A stretch of 64,000 nt of DNA from Gloeobacter morelensis MG652769 (GTDB taxonomy: Bacteria; Cyanobacteriota; Cyanobacteriia; Gloeobacterales; Gloeobacteraceae): positions 1,674,001 through 1,738,000 of the forward strand of contig NZ_CP063845.1 in assembly GCF_021018745.1 (NCBI RefSeq), in the 5' to 3' direction. The translations under genes and the position numbers were made by a program. A model generated the notes under the pieces. The model had not been told where the DNA came from. It saw nothing but the letters and a program-made list of their open reading frames with translations, and did no database searches. Positions 1 to 8,131 of the stretch are shown here, one piece after another; positions within the stretch are counted from its first letter, which is position 1; each line of letters opens with the position of its first letter.

Positions 1-310
1 AATAGGGCACCTGCATCGAGGCGACGATCCGATCGGCCATGGTGGCATTTACGCGCAAATCGAACGACTGAGATAGCGCGAAGCAGGAAGCGGCATCGAG
101 ACCGAGGCACACCACCGCAGCCCCGGCCTGCAGGCAAGATTCAGCGGTCTGGGTGAGTACTGCTGCGCTCTCGGCGAGCAGTACCAGGTCGTATCCTTCC
201 TCGGCCAGGGCCAGGGCGATCGCGCCGCCGATCAGGCCGTCGGCACCCGCCACCAGGGCGACCCTTGCCTGCGCTTTTGCTGCCACACTTTGGGTCGTTC
301 TTTCTGCCAT
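1..310 (-). CDS. SDR-like NAD(P)-binding protein, N-terminal part only
   Basis: The minus-strand reading starts at an ATG at 310 and runs off the left edge without a stop, so only about the first 103 residues are visible. Residues 17-36 (VALVAGADGLIGGAIALALA) have the beta-strand, glycine-rich loop and helix of a Rossmann nucleotide-binding fold, as in short-chain dehydrogenases. The usual TGxxxGIG pattern is present in a variant form (AGADGLIG). The catalytic YxxxK region would lie outside the window, so neither enzymatic activity nor substrate can be assigned. The SDR family assignment is inferred from this first motif only. Confidence 0.55.
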   Translation of the reverse strand, partial: MAERTTQSVAAKAQARVALVAGADGLIGGAIALALAEEGYDLVLLAESAAVLTQTAESCLQAGAAVVCLGLDAASCFALSQSFDLRVNATMADRIVASMQVPY

Positions 311-607
311 GCCGCTTACCTCTTCATGCGTGGAGATGCTTGAGATTCGACAGCCCTGCCCTGCAGGAACTAGGCAAATACTAAAGACCCGGCGCTCGGG
401 AAACCAGGCGAGAACGACCGAGATTGGTCGACTTAAGCAATTTCGCCGACCCAAACGCCCAGAGTCTCTCCAGGAAAGCGTTGGCGCTCCTGAACAATTT
501 GAAGGACAGGCCTTAAGTGGCCGAAGTTGCGCAATTGTATCCGAGCGGTCGCTTCGTTTTAGAGCGCCCGAGTAATCTGAAGTGGCGATCTACGGCTGCC
601 TCTATTC

Positions 608-3600
608 GTGGTTCTACCTCCCAAACAACGCAAGCGCGGCGTCATCCTGACACCCGAAGGTTATCGGCGTCTGCAAGAAGCCCGGCGTCAGATCGAGCGC
701 CAGGAAAATCTGGGCGGGCGCTATTCTCTTGAAAACTTGAGTGAGCGCACCGGCCTCGCGCCCCGGACCGTCACCCGCGTTTTGGGCTGCGCGGAGGGCG
801 TCGACAAGCAGACCCTGGAGCAGTTGTTCTGGGGTTTCAGTCTGGAACTGACCCGGCGCGATTACACCAGCGTCGGAGCCGCTGTCGCCCGTGAGCCTGC
901 CGCCCCGGACACGCGCGTGAGCCTAGGTGACGCCCCGGATGTGTCGGCTTTTCACGGCCGCACCGAAGAACTGGCGCTCTTGAAGGGCTGGCTCCTGGAG
1001 GACAACTGCCGACTGGTGGCCCTGGTAGGCATGGGGGGCGTCGGCAAGACGTCCCTCGCTCTCAAGTTGTGCGAGCAGGTCCAGGGATCGTTCGAGTACG
1101 TAATCTGGCGTTCGCTGCGCAACGCGCCGCCCGCCCAGGACCTTCTGGCCGAGAGCATCCGTTTTTTCTCGGCCGGCGTTCAGAGCGACCTGCCGCCGGG
1201 TTGCTTTGGCAAGCGCGTTCTGTTGCTGCTCGATCACCTGCGCCGATATCGCTGCTTAATCGTGCTCGACAACGCAGAAACAGTGCTGGGCAGCCAGGGT
1301 TTGAGCGGCTACTGCGACGGATTCGCAGACTACAGCGAGCTGTTGCGCTGCATCGGCAGCACCGCCCACCGCAGTTGCCTGATCCTGACCAGCCGCGAGA
1401 AACCCCAGGAAGTGGCAGTCGGCGAAGGGCGGACCCAGCCGGTCCGCTCGCTCCTGGTGGGCGGTTTACCGGCGGAGTTCGGCCAGAAGATTTTGCTTGA
1501 AAAAGACCTGCAATCGCCGAGCGACGAGGCGGCGCGTGCCCTAGTTCAGCACTACTCGGGCAATCCCCTCGCGCTCAAGATGGCGGCCAGCACAATCCAG
1601 GACCTCTTCGCGGGCAGCATCTCCGACTTTATGGCCCAGGGCACGACTATCTTCGGTGAAATTCGCAACCTGCTCGCTCAGCAGTTCAACCGGCTTTCCG
1701 AGATCGAGCGCGAAATCGCCTACTGGCTTGCCATCAACCGCGAGCCGGCTTCCCAGGCGCAGTTGCGCGAAGACCTACTCTCGCCCGTCTCTAAGCTGCG
1801 GTTGCTCGAAGCGCTCGAATCACTCGGGCGGCGCTCCCTGACCGAGTCGCAGGCCACCCGCTTTACCCTGCAACCCGTTGCCCTCGAATATTTGACCGGG
1901 CGGTTGGTAGAGCAGATCTACGAAGAACTGGTCTGCGGTCGGCTGGTGCTCTTGAAAAGCCACGCCCTGCTCAAACCCCAGGGCACGGAGTATATCCAGA
2001 GCATGCAGGTCCGCTTCATCCTGGTGCCCCTGCTCGAACAATTGGTCGCCACTTTCGGCGGCAAAGAAGCGGCCGTACAACACCTCAGCCGCCTGCTGCC
2101 GGTCCTGCGCCAGGACGGCACGGAGCCCGGCTACGCTGCGGGCAACTTATTTAATCTGCTGCGCCGCCTGGGTGCCGATTTGAGCGGCTGCGACTTTTCT
2201 AACTTGAGCGTCTGGCAGGCCGACTTGCGGGGTGCCGATTTGCACCGCCTCAATTTTGCCGGTGCCAACCTGGCAAAGTCGGTCTTCACCGAGGCGGTGG
2301 GCAACGTCACCTCCCTCGCTTTCAGTCCCGACGGACGGTTGCTGGCGACGGGAGACGCAGGCAGTGTCGTTCGGTTGTGGCAGGTGGCCGATGGCAAGCA
2401 ACTGGCCCTCTGCGAGGGCCACACGAGCTGGGTGTGGGCGGTCGCCTTCAGCCCCGACGGCCGCTTGATTGCCAGCGGCAGCATGGATCAGACCGTCAAG
2501 TTGTGGGACGCACGCACCTGCGAATGCATCAAGACCCTGCGTGGCCACGTCGGCCGCGTGCTGACAGTTGCCTTCAGCCCCGACGGGCGTACCCTGCTGA
2601 GCGCCGGCGACGACCAGGTAATCCGGCTCTGGGACGTCAGCTCGGGCGAGCCTGGCCTGCACCTGCCAGGCCACAACCGCTGCGTTTCCTCCGCCTGTTT
2701 TAGCCCCGACGGCCGCTTGATTGCCAGCGGCAGCATGGACCGCACCGTGCGCCTCTGGGACGCTTCCGGCCAGTGTCTTAAGACGCTCGAGGGCCACGAC
2801 CACTGCGTCTTTTCAGTCGCCTTCGCGCCGGATGGCCAGACGATCGCCAGCGCCAGCCAGGACGAGACGATCAAACTCTGGCAGGTCGCAACTGGCGAAT
2901 GCGAGGGCACCCTGCGCGGCCACACCAGCGTCGTCCACTCGCTGAGCTTCAGCCCCGACGGCCGGACCATCGCCAGCGCCAGCCAGGACGAGACGATCAA
3001 ACTCTGGCAGGTCGCAACTGGCGAATGCGAGGGCACCCTGCGCGGCCACGAAGGTTGGGTGTGGGCAGTTGCCTTCAGCCCCGACGGCGAGACAATTGCC
3101 AGCGGCTGCGCCGCCCGGTCGGTGCGCTTCTGGGACACCATGGCCGGGATTTGCCGCATCGCCCTGCAGGGACACGCCAACTTGATGTTCTCGGTGGCCT
3201 TTGCCCCCGACGGCCGCACGCTCGCCAGCAGCAGTTCCGACCGGCGGGTTTACCTGTGGGATGTCGAAGGCAAAAGCTGCCTGGATACGTTGCGCGGCCA
3301 CGAGGGTTGGGTACTCTCGGTCGCTACTTCCCCGGACGGCCGCACGCTCGCGAGTACCGGCATGGACCGTACGATCCGGCTCTGGAATACCCGTAGCGGC
3401 GCGTGCTCGAAAATTTTGCGCGGCCACGAGGGCTGGGTCTGGTCGGTGGCCTTCAGTCCAGATAGTCAGACCATCGCCAGTGCCAGCACCGATCAGACTG
3501 TGCGGCTGTGGGATGCGCGCACGGGGCAGTGCTTGCAGGTCCTGCGCGGCCACAGCGACTGGGTGTGCACGGCCAACTTCAGCCCCGACGGCCGCCTGGT

Positions 3601-4186
3601 GGCAAGCGGCAGCCAGGACGGTACGACCCGACTCTGGCAGACCGATACCGGCGATTGCCTGCACACCCTCGCAGGGGAAGGTGGCAGCGTGCGGGCGGTG
3701 AGCTTCAGCCCGACTGCGCCGCTTGTCGCCTGTGTTGGCGACGGGCGCACCGTCCGCATCTGGGACATCCAGGCTAAAAGCTGGCTCCATGTCCTGGAGG
3801 GCCACACCAACGGGATCTGGGCTGCTGCCTTCGCTCCTGATGGGCAAACGCTTGCCACCGCCGGTGCCGACCGGACAATCAGGCTGTGGGATGTGAAAGC
3901 GGGCTGCAACCTGCGCGTTCTGGAGGGCCACACCAATCTGGTCTTCGACGTCACCTTCAGCCCGGACGGAGGCCTGATGGCGAGCGGCAGCCAGGACGAG
4001 ACGGTCAAACTCTGGCAACCCGACGGCACCTGCGACACCCTGGTGGCGACCAAACCTTACGAAGGGATGAACATCGCCGGCGTCCTGGGGTTGACCAGGG
4101 CTCAGAAGCTCACCCTCAAAGCGCTGGGAGCGGTAGAGGTGTTCGCTGAGGACTCTAGTCAGACCCGGCCAAACTCCAATACTTAG
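608..4186 (+). CDS. STAND-type NB-ARC ATPase with pentapeptide and 14 WD40 repeats
   Basis: This is a 1192-residue protein. Residues 1-85 are a basic, helical domain often found at the start of cyanobacterial WD40 ATPases. Residues 115-430 are an NB-ARC/STAND ATPase with Walker A at about 141-149 (GMGGVGKTS) and a Walker B-like strand (CLIVLDNAE). Residues 525-555 have pentapeptide-like A(D/N)L repeats. From about 558 to the end there are 14 WD40 repeats, each about 42 residues with GH, SPDG and LWD signatures, enough for two seven-bladed propellers. Such proteins bind a ligand or partner through the propellers and switch by nucleotide exchange and oligomerisation. Roles in signalling or defence are known for the family, but nothing here fixes the ligand. 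The start is a GTG and an upstream alternative cannot be excluded. Confidence 0.9.
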   Translation: MVLPPKQRKRGVILTPEGYRRLQEARRQIERQENLGGRYSLENLSERTGLAPRTVTRVLGCAEGVDKQTLEQLFWGFSLELTRRDYTSVGAAVAREPAAPDTRVSLGDAPDVSAFHGRTEELALLKGWLLEDNCRLVALVGMGGVGKTSLALKLCEQVQGSFEYVIWRSLRNAPPAQDLLAESIRFFSAGVQSDLPPGCFGKRVLLLLDHLRRYRCLIVLDNAETVLGSQGLSGYCDGFADYSELLRCIGSTAHRSCLILTSREKPQEVAVGEGRTQPVRSLLVGGLPAEFGQKILLEKDLQSPSDEAARALVQHYSGNPLALKMAASTIQDLFAGSISDFMAQGTTIFGEIRNLLAQQFNRLSEIEREIAYWLAINREPASQAQLREDLLSPVSKLRLLEALESLGRRSLTESQATRFTLQPVALEYLTGRLVEQIYEELVCGRLVLLKSHALLKPQGTEYIQSMQVRFILVPLLEQLVATFGGKEAAVQHLSRLLPVLRQDGTEPGYAAGNLFNLLRRLGADLSGCDFSNLSVWQADLRGADLHRLNFAGANLAKSVFTEAVGNVTSLAFSPDGRLLATGDAGSVVRLWQVADGKQLALCEGHTSWVWAVAFSPDGRLIASGSMDQTVKLWDARTCECIKTLRGHVGRVLTVAFSPDGRTLLSAGDDQVIRLWDVSSGEPGLHLPGHNRCVSSACFSPDGRLIASGSMDRTVRLWDASGQCLKTLEGHDHCVFSVAFAPDGQTIASASQDETIKLWQVATGECEGTLRGHTSVVHSLSFSPDGRTIASASQDETIKLWQVATGECEGTLRGHEGWVWAVAFSPDGETIASGCAARSVRFWDTMAGICRIALQGHANLMFSVAFAPDGRTLASSSSDRRVYLWDVEGKSCLDTLRGHEGWVLSVATSPDGRTLASTGMDRTIRLWNTRSGACSKILRGHEGWVWSVAFSPDSQTIASASTDQTVRLWDARTGQCLQVLRGHSDWVCTANFSPDGRLVASGSQDGTTRLWQTDTGDCLHTLAGEGGSVRAVSFSPTAPLVACVGDGRTVRIWDIQAKSWLHVLEGHTNGIWAAAFAPDGQTLATAGADRTIRLWDVKAGCNLRVLEGHTNLVFDVTFSPDGGLMASGSQDETVKLWQPDGTCDTLVATKPYEGMNIAGVLGLTRAQKLTLKALGAVEVFAEDSSQTRPNSNT
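2843..3049 (+). repeat. Two identical 81-bp WD40 blade segments
   Basis: Positions 2843-2923 and 2969-3049 are identical at DNA level over 81 bases and are offset by 126 bases, exactly one 42-residue WD40 repeat. The other blades of the same gene differ much more. This indicates a recent blade duplication or gene conversion within the propeller. Confidence 0.85.
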
Positions 4187-4266
4187 CCGCCAAATGCCAG
4201 GTACCTGCCGGACCAATGCCAGAAAATCGGTCAGCCTGTCTTGTTGACCGGCCCCACAGCGATATA

Positions 4267-4289
4267 TAGTAAGTTACCTAATTACTAGG
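4267..4289. promoter_or_regulatory. Inverted repeat upstream of marR, possible operator
   Basis: TAGTAA (4267-4272) and TTACTA (4282-4287) are perfect inverted arms separated by 9 bases, and CCTA/TAGG half-sites lie inside the same stretch. The site ends about 8 bases before the ATG of the MarR-family gene, where an autorepressor would be expected to bind. The assignment is by position and symmetry only. Confidence 0.35.
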
Positions 4290-4296
4290 CCCTACT

Positions 4297-4806
4297 ATGT
4301 TCACACTGCCCGACATGCCACAGGATAGGGCGTTGCTGGAGTTGGCGGACCGGTTCTCCGAATCGGAAGCGACTTCTTTGAGAGCTTTCCTCGCCTTCCT
4401 GCACGTATCTGCTGAGACTTACGAAGCTTACAACGTCCACTTTGCCCGCTACGGCCTCTCGGACGGCCGCTTCAGCCTGTTGATTTTTCTGCTCACCGAG
4501 CGCGAGCGGGTGCCGACGCCCTCCGACTGTGCCGAGCGGTTGGGAGTCACCCGCGCGACCGTCACGGGGTTGCTCGACGGTCTGGAGCGCGAAGGGTTGA
4601 TCAGAAGGGAGCCACGCCCCGGAGACGGACGGATGTTGGCGGTGCGCCTGACCGAACAGGGTCAAAAACTGCTCGAAGGCATGCTGCCAGACCATTTTCG
4701 GCGGATCACGGCCTGTACCTCCCACCTCACCGAAATCGAAAAAATGCTGCTGATCTCGCTCGTTGTCAGGCTGCGGTCCGGGCTACCTGCCTTGAGCGAG
4801 CGTTAA
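4297..4806 (+). CDS. MarR-family transcriptional regulator
   Basis: The 169-residue length is normal for MarR proteins. The central winged helix is clear: a helix pair around PTPSDCAERLGVTRATVTGL, then a wing with REPRPGDGRMLAVRLTEQG, close to the family DxRxxxxxLT signature. These proteins bind palindromic operators as dimers and are usually released by a small aromatic or lipid ligand. It sits just upstream of, and on the same strand as, the acyl carrier protein/ketosynthase cluster, so control of that cluster is a reasonable guess. A hairpin between them suggests a separate transcript. Confidence 0.9.
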   Translation: MFTLPDMPQDRALLELADRFSESEATSLRAFLAFLHVSAETYEAYNVHFARYGLSDGRFSLLIFLLTERERVPTPSDCAERLGVTRATVTGLLDGLEREGLIRREPRPGDGRMLAVRLTEQGQKLLEGMLPDHFRRITACTSHLTEIEKMLLISLVVRLRSGLPALSER

Positions 4807-4827
4807 AGCGTCAAATCGAGCACTCTC

Positions 4828-4870
4828 AGAGCCCTCTGCCAGGAAATGGCAGGAAATGGCAGAGGGCTCT
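4828..4870 (+). terminator. Hairpin after marR, possible terminator
   Basis: A perfect 14-bp stem (4828-4841 with 4857-4870) and a 15-base loop that contains a direct repeat of GGAAATGGCA. No T-run follows, so it is not a classical intrinsic terminator. It may act as a weak terminator or protect the 3' end. Confidence 0.5.
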
Positions 4871-4955
4871 ACTGAACATCGGCAAAGGGAATCCGATGGC
4901 AAAAATAAAATTTTTATTAGCCGCCATACTAAACTGAGATTCTCTGCTATCCTAT

Positions 4956-4970
4956 GTTTAGGTGCCTAAC
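4956..4970. promoter_or_regulatory. Palindrome upstream of the acyl-carrier cluster
   Basis: The stretch GTTTAGGTGCCTAAC has TTAGG/CCTAA arms with a 2-base centre, a form used by MarR-type dimers. It lies in the 376-base non-coding leader (4807-5182) before the acyl carrier protein gene. That leader also holds the hairpin above and an AT-rich stretch at 4901-4935, and no gene is seen in it. Confidence 0.3.
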
Positions 4971-5182
4971 AAATAGGCTCCTCCCCGCGCTAGCACCGCT
5001 GAATCCTTCCCCGGTGCTCCGACGTCTTCCAGAAGTCCGTTGAAGCGACGGCCAGCGAACGAAGTTTCTTTATTTTCAGACCCAAGCGGAACGTCCTGCC
5101 CAGTGACTCCGCGTGCTCGTTGACAAAGACGGGCTGTTTTAAGCAAAACCTTAGACCGCATCCATCTAAATAGGAGCGAGAA

Positions 5183-5455
5183 ATGAACCTCAACAGCATT
5201 GCTCATGTCCTCGACCAGATGCACATCTCGTTTGCAGAGTTGACCGTCTATTCGAAGCTCAAGGCGGATGTCGGGATGGATTCACTGGAACTGATCGACT
5301 TCGAGTGTTTCTTTGAGGAACTATTTGATGTCCGTCTCGATTGGGAGACCATGCAGGCCGATCCGTCGGTGCAGGAAGTGATCGACCAGGCTCTCTCAAA
5401 GCTGAGTGCAGGGGCAGTCCAGACCAGATGCTGCCACTCCGCTCTGGCCGCTTAG
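5183..5455 (+). CDS. Acyl carrier protein-like protein
   Basis: The 90-residue protein contains the phosphopantetheine attachment motif GMDSLELIDFE with Ser34 as the predicted carrier serine, followed by the helix pattern of an ACP (FFEELFDVRLDWETM). The N-terminal helix is short and the acidic character is moderate. It would carry acyl chains for the two ketosynthase-like proteins encoded immediately downstream. A good Shine-Dalgarno (TAGGAG) precedes the ATG. It is probably not the housekeeping fatty-acid ACP, because of its context and unusual sequence, but this was not tested against the rest of the genome. Confidence 0.85.
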   Translation: MNLNSIAHVLDQMHISFAELTVYSKLKADVGMDSLELIDFECFFEELFDVRLDWETMQADPSVQEVIDQALSKLSAGAVQTRCCHSALAA

Positions 5456-5490
5456 CTGCCACTGATCTCAACCGCAAGAGGGCTCATTTC

Positions 5491-6738
5491 ATGAAAATCA
5501 GGCGAGTCGTAGTCACCGGCATGGGAACCATCAATCCGATTGGTGGCAACTTGAAAGACTTCTGGTCCAACTGTTGCCGTGGAACCTCAGGAGTGCAGCC
5601 GATTTCGGCGTTCGAGATTCCAGACGGGCAGAGTAAGATTGCCGGTCTTGTTAAAGAAGGTGGCCCGACGGCTGCGCTGGTGGACCGCAGCTACCACTTC
5701 ACCCTGACCTGTGCTGCAGAAGCGCTGCAAATGGCGGGCCTCGGAGACGGGCAAGCCGCGCAGAACCTGGACCCGGAGCGCTGCGGCGTCTTTCTCGGCA
5801 CCTCCACAGCGCAACTGGGCAGCATGGAACAGGAGTATCTCGACCGAACCGGCGCCCCTGCGCAGCCCAATCTGCTGAGTGCACCGGACACTTTTCATTT
5901 CAATACCGTCGCCAGGCTCCTGGCTAGGCACTTTAACTTTCAAGGCGGGCACGCAACGCTTTCCACCGCCTGCGCCAGTGCGCTCGATGCCATCGGCTAC
6001 GCCGTGGATGCGATCCGCTGCGGGGAGGTCGATGTGGCGGTTACCGGGGCGTCCGAGGCACCGATTACCCCTTTGATGGTGGCCAGTTTCGCCAAGATTG
6101 GGGCCACCTCCCTGCACAACGCCGAACCCCAGAAGGCGAGCCGTCCTTTCGACCAAGACCGCGACGGCTTTGTGCTCGCCGAGGGCTGCGGCATCCTCGT
6201 CCTAGAAGCGCTTGAACACGCCCTCGCTCGCGGTGCCCGAATCTATGCAGAACTGCCCGGCCACGCGAGCACTAATAGCTACCACCACATGACCGGCATT
6301 CCCAAAGACGGCGCGAGCATCGCCCGCTCTGCAATGTTGGCACTCGCAGACGCCGGACTCAGGCCCGCCGACATCGACGCCATCTATGCCCACGGCTCCT
6401 CGACCCCGGCAAATGACCTCGCGGAGTCAAACGCCTTTCACCAGTTGCTTCAGGAGCGGGCCTGCACCGTGCCGGTCACCTCTCTCAAGTCGCAATACGG
6501 AAATCCGCTCTCGGCGTCGAGCAGCATCGAGGTGATCGCGGCGGTGATGTCCATCAACACAGGTCTCATCCCACCTACTATCAACCTGGAGCGACAAGAT
6601 CCGCTGATTGCGCTCGATGTCGTTGCACCCGAGGCCCGGCAGATTCCGGTGCGCTGCGTGCTGAAGACCGGCAGCGGTTTTTCTGGAATCCACTCAAGCT
6701 TGATCATTCGCCAATACGAGGGGGCAGCTCATGGATAA
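5491..6738 (+). CDS. Beta-ketoacyl synthase (KS-alpha-like) with Cys-His-Asn triad
   Basis: The 415-residue thiolase-fold condensing enzyme resembles FabF and type II polyketide KS-alpha subunits. The nucleophile Cys161 is present in LSTACASALDAI, and His301 is present in YAHGSSTPANDL. The second catalytic histidine, normally in KSxxGH, is replaced by Asn338 (LKSQYGNPLS). The glycine-rich C-terminal loop (GSGFSGIHSSL) is retained. The ATG at 5491 was chosen because it has an AGAGG ribosome site and because homology to the family begins there; an in-frame extension upstream lies across the ACP gene. The gene overlaps the next by 8 bases, as in KS-alpha/chain-length-factor pairs. Confidence 0.88.
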   Translation: MKIRRVVVTGMGTINPIGGNLKDFWSNCCRGTSGVQPISAFEIPDGQSKIAGLVKEGGPTAALVDRSYHFTLTCAAEALQMAGLGDGQAAQNLDPERCGVFLGTSTAQLGSMEQEYLDRTGAPAQPNLLSAPDTFHFNTVARLLARHFNFQGGHATLSTACASALDAIGYAVDAIRCGEVDVAVTGASEAPITPLMVASFAKIGATSLHNAEPQKASRPFDQDRDGFVLAEGCGILVLEALEHALARGARIYAELPGHASTNSYHHMTGIPKDGASIARSAMLALADAGLRPADIDAIYAHGSSTPANDLAESNAFHQLLQERACTVPVTSLKSQYGNPLSASSSIEVIAAVMSINTGLIPPTINLERQDPLIALDVVAPEARQIPVRCVLKTGSGFSGIHSSLIIRQYEGAAHG

Positions 6739-7906
6739 CCACCAACCCTGCGCAATCACCGGAGCCGGCTTTGCAACGCCGATGGGCAACGACCCAGATG
6801 CGCTCTGGAACACCTTGCAGCAGGGCAAGCCTCTGTTTGACGCCTTCGCACCCCAGCGAAACGGCCCGACCTACCAGGTCGCCCGCGTCGACGACAGCAC
6901 TCTCGACCACCGACTACCCAGTCGGCAGCTGCGCAAGCTCGACCGCTTCACGATCCTGGCGTTGGCGGCCTCGCACCAGGCACTCGCCAGTTGCGGCCTC
7001 GAAATTAGCGACAGTAATCGCGATCGGATCGGCATCTACCTTGGCAACAGCACCGGCGGCTGGGGTTTTGTGGAGCCAATCCTGGGAGCGGTCTACGCAA
7101 CCCAGATGCAGACAGCCAGTCCTTACGCAATCACCGCCTGGTTTCCCTCGGCTCCCCAGGGTGAGATTTCGATCCTCTACAAGATTGGCGGCTTCAGCAA
7201 AACAATCGCCGCCGACCGGATCAGTGCCGGGCTGGCCCTGGAGCAGGCCGTCCGCAAAATTGACGCCGGCTCGATGGATGTGATGCTCGTCGGCGGTGCC
7301 GAATCGCCCTTCAGCGGCATGTTGTTAAACGCCTACCAGGCGAGCGGACACTCCTCGAGCAGCGGGCAATACCGGCCCTTCAGCCGTGCGGCGGACGGTA
7401 GCCTGCTCGGCGAAGGGGCAGCTCTGTTCGTCGTCGAAGGGGAAGCACAGGCCCGTGCGCGCGGCGCCAAGATCCACTGCCGGGTACTGGGCATCGGCAA
7501 GGGGCGCTCCTTGGCCTCGGCCATCTGGAATTGCCTGCGCGCGGCGAACGTACCGCAGGAGGCAATCGACTACGTCGTCCTCGACGGCAGTGGCCGCCCG
7601 GACGCAGACCAGGGCGAGTACCAGGCAATTGCCGAAACCCTCGGCCGCAATCCAAATCTGCGCATGAGCGCACCCAAATCCATGTACGGCAACCTCCTGG
7701 GTGCTGGCATGGCGGTAGATCTGTTGATCGGCGCATTGAGTCTGGAGCGACAGGCCGTGCTCCCGACCGCGATATCGGGCTTAATCGAAGTGCCGCCCGT
7801 CGGCAAACATGTCTTGGCCGCCGAGTCCTGCCCTCTAGAGTACGTACTCGTCAACGGGCGCGACGAGGCCGGGCAGAGCCTGGTAGCGCTGCTTGGTCGG
7901 GCCTGA
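6731..7906 (+). CDS. Degenerate ketosynthase, chain-length-factor-like (KS-beta)
   Basis: The 391-residue protein has the overall ketosynthase fold pattern (GNSTGGWGFVEP, MLVGGAESPF, APKSMYGNLLGAG) but lacks all three catalytic residues. The Cys position aligns with Arg163 in IAADRISAGL, the first His with Asp in LDGSGRPDADQ, and the second with Asn in MYGN. Such catalytically dead partners form heterodimers with an active KS and set chain length in type II polyketide and aryl-polyene systems. The start overlaps the KS-alpha stop by 8 bases, suggesting translational coupling and 1:1 synthesis. The chain-length role is inferred from this pairing. Confidence 0.82.
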   Translation: MDNHQPCAITGAGFATPMGNDPDALWNTLQQGKPLFDAFAPQRNGPTYQVARVDDSTLDHRLPSRQLRKLDRFTILALAASHQALASCGLEISDSNRDRIGIYLGNSTGGWGFVEPILGAVYATQMQTASPYAITAWFPSAPQGEISILYKIGGFSKTIAADRISAGLALEQAVRKIDAGSMDVMLVGGAESPFSGMLLNAYQASGHSSSSGQYRPFSRAADGSLLGEGAALFVVEGEAQARARGAKIHCRVLGIGKGRSLASAIWNCLRAANVPQEAIDYVVLDGSGRPDADQGEYQAIAETLGRNPNLRMSAPKSMYGNLLGAGMAVDLLIGALSLERQAVLPTAISGLIEVPPVGKHVLAAESCPLEYVLVNGRDEAGQSLVALLGRA

Positions 7907-7921
7907 CCCGCTTCTGGCGGC

Positions 7922-8035
7922 AGCTTGGCTTGGTGCTCCGGGGTGTCGGGGAGGGGCACCCCCTTGACCCGGGGCGGTTGGAGAGCGCGAGAGGGGGTGC
8001 CCCCTCTCGCCCATCCGCAGTCGTGCGAAGCCAAA
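7922..8035. repeat. Large GC-rich inverted repeat, dispersed element
   Basis: Two copies of a roughly 45-base motif face each other. One, read on the minus strand, lies at about 7922-7972 and the other, on plus, at about 7991-8035; both end in a CAAGCCAA/GAAGCCAA-like tail. The plus copy contains an 11-bp perfect stem (7987-7997 with 8000-8010, centre TG). A third, single copy lies at about 18545-18592. It fills the gap between the ketosynthase pair and ribF and looks like a small non-autonomous or REP-like repeat. Confidence 0.6.
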
Positions 8036-8131
8036 AAGCCCCAGCAGGCCCAGGAAAAATCTTTCATGTGTACCATGCCGCTCAACCCGGATGCGATAGG
8101 ACATCCGGCACCTGAAACCTGCTTTCAGCGT

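Noticed and set aside
2813-4216. 467-codon open frame on the minus strand inside the WD40 gene
   Set aside because: Antisense shadow of a GC-rich repeat gene; low-complexity translation and no motif.
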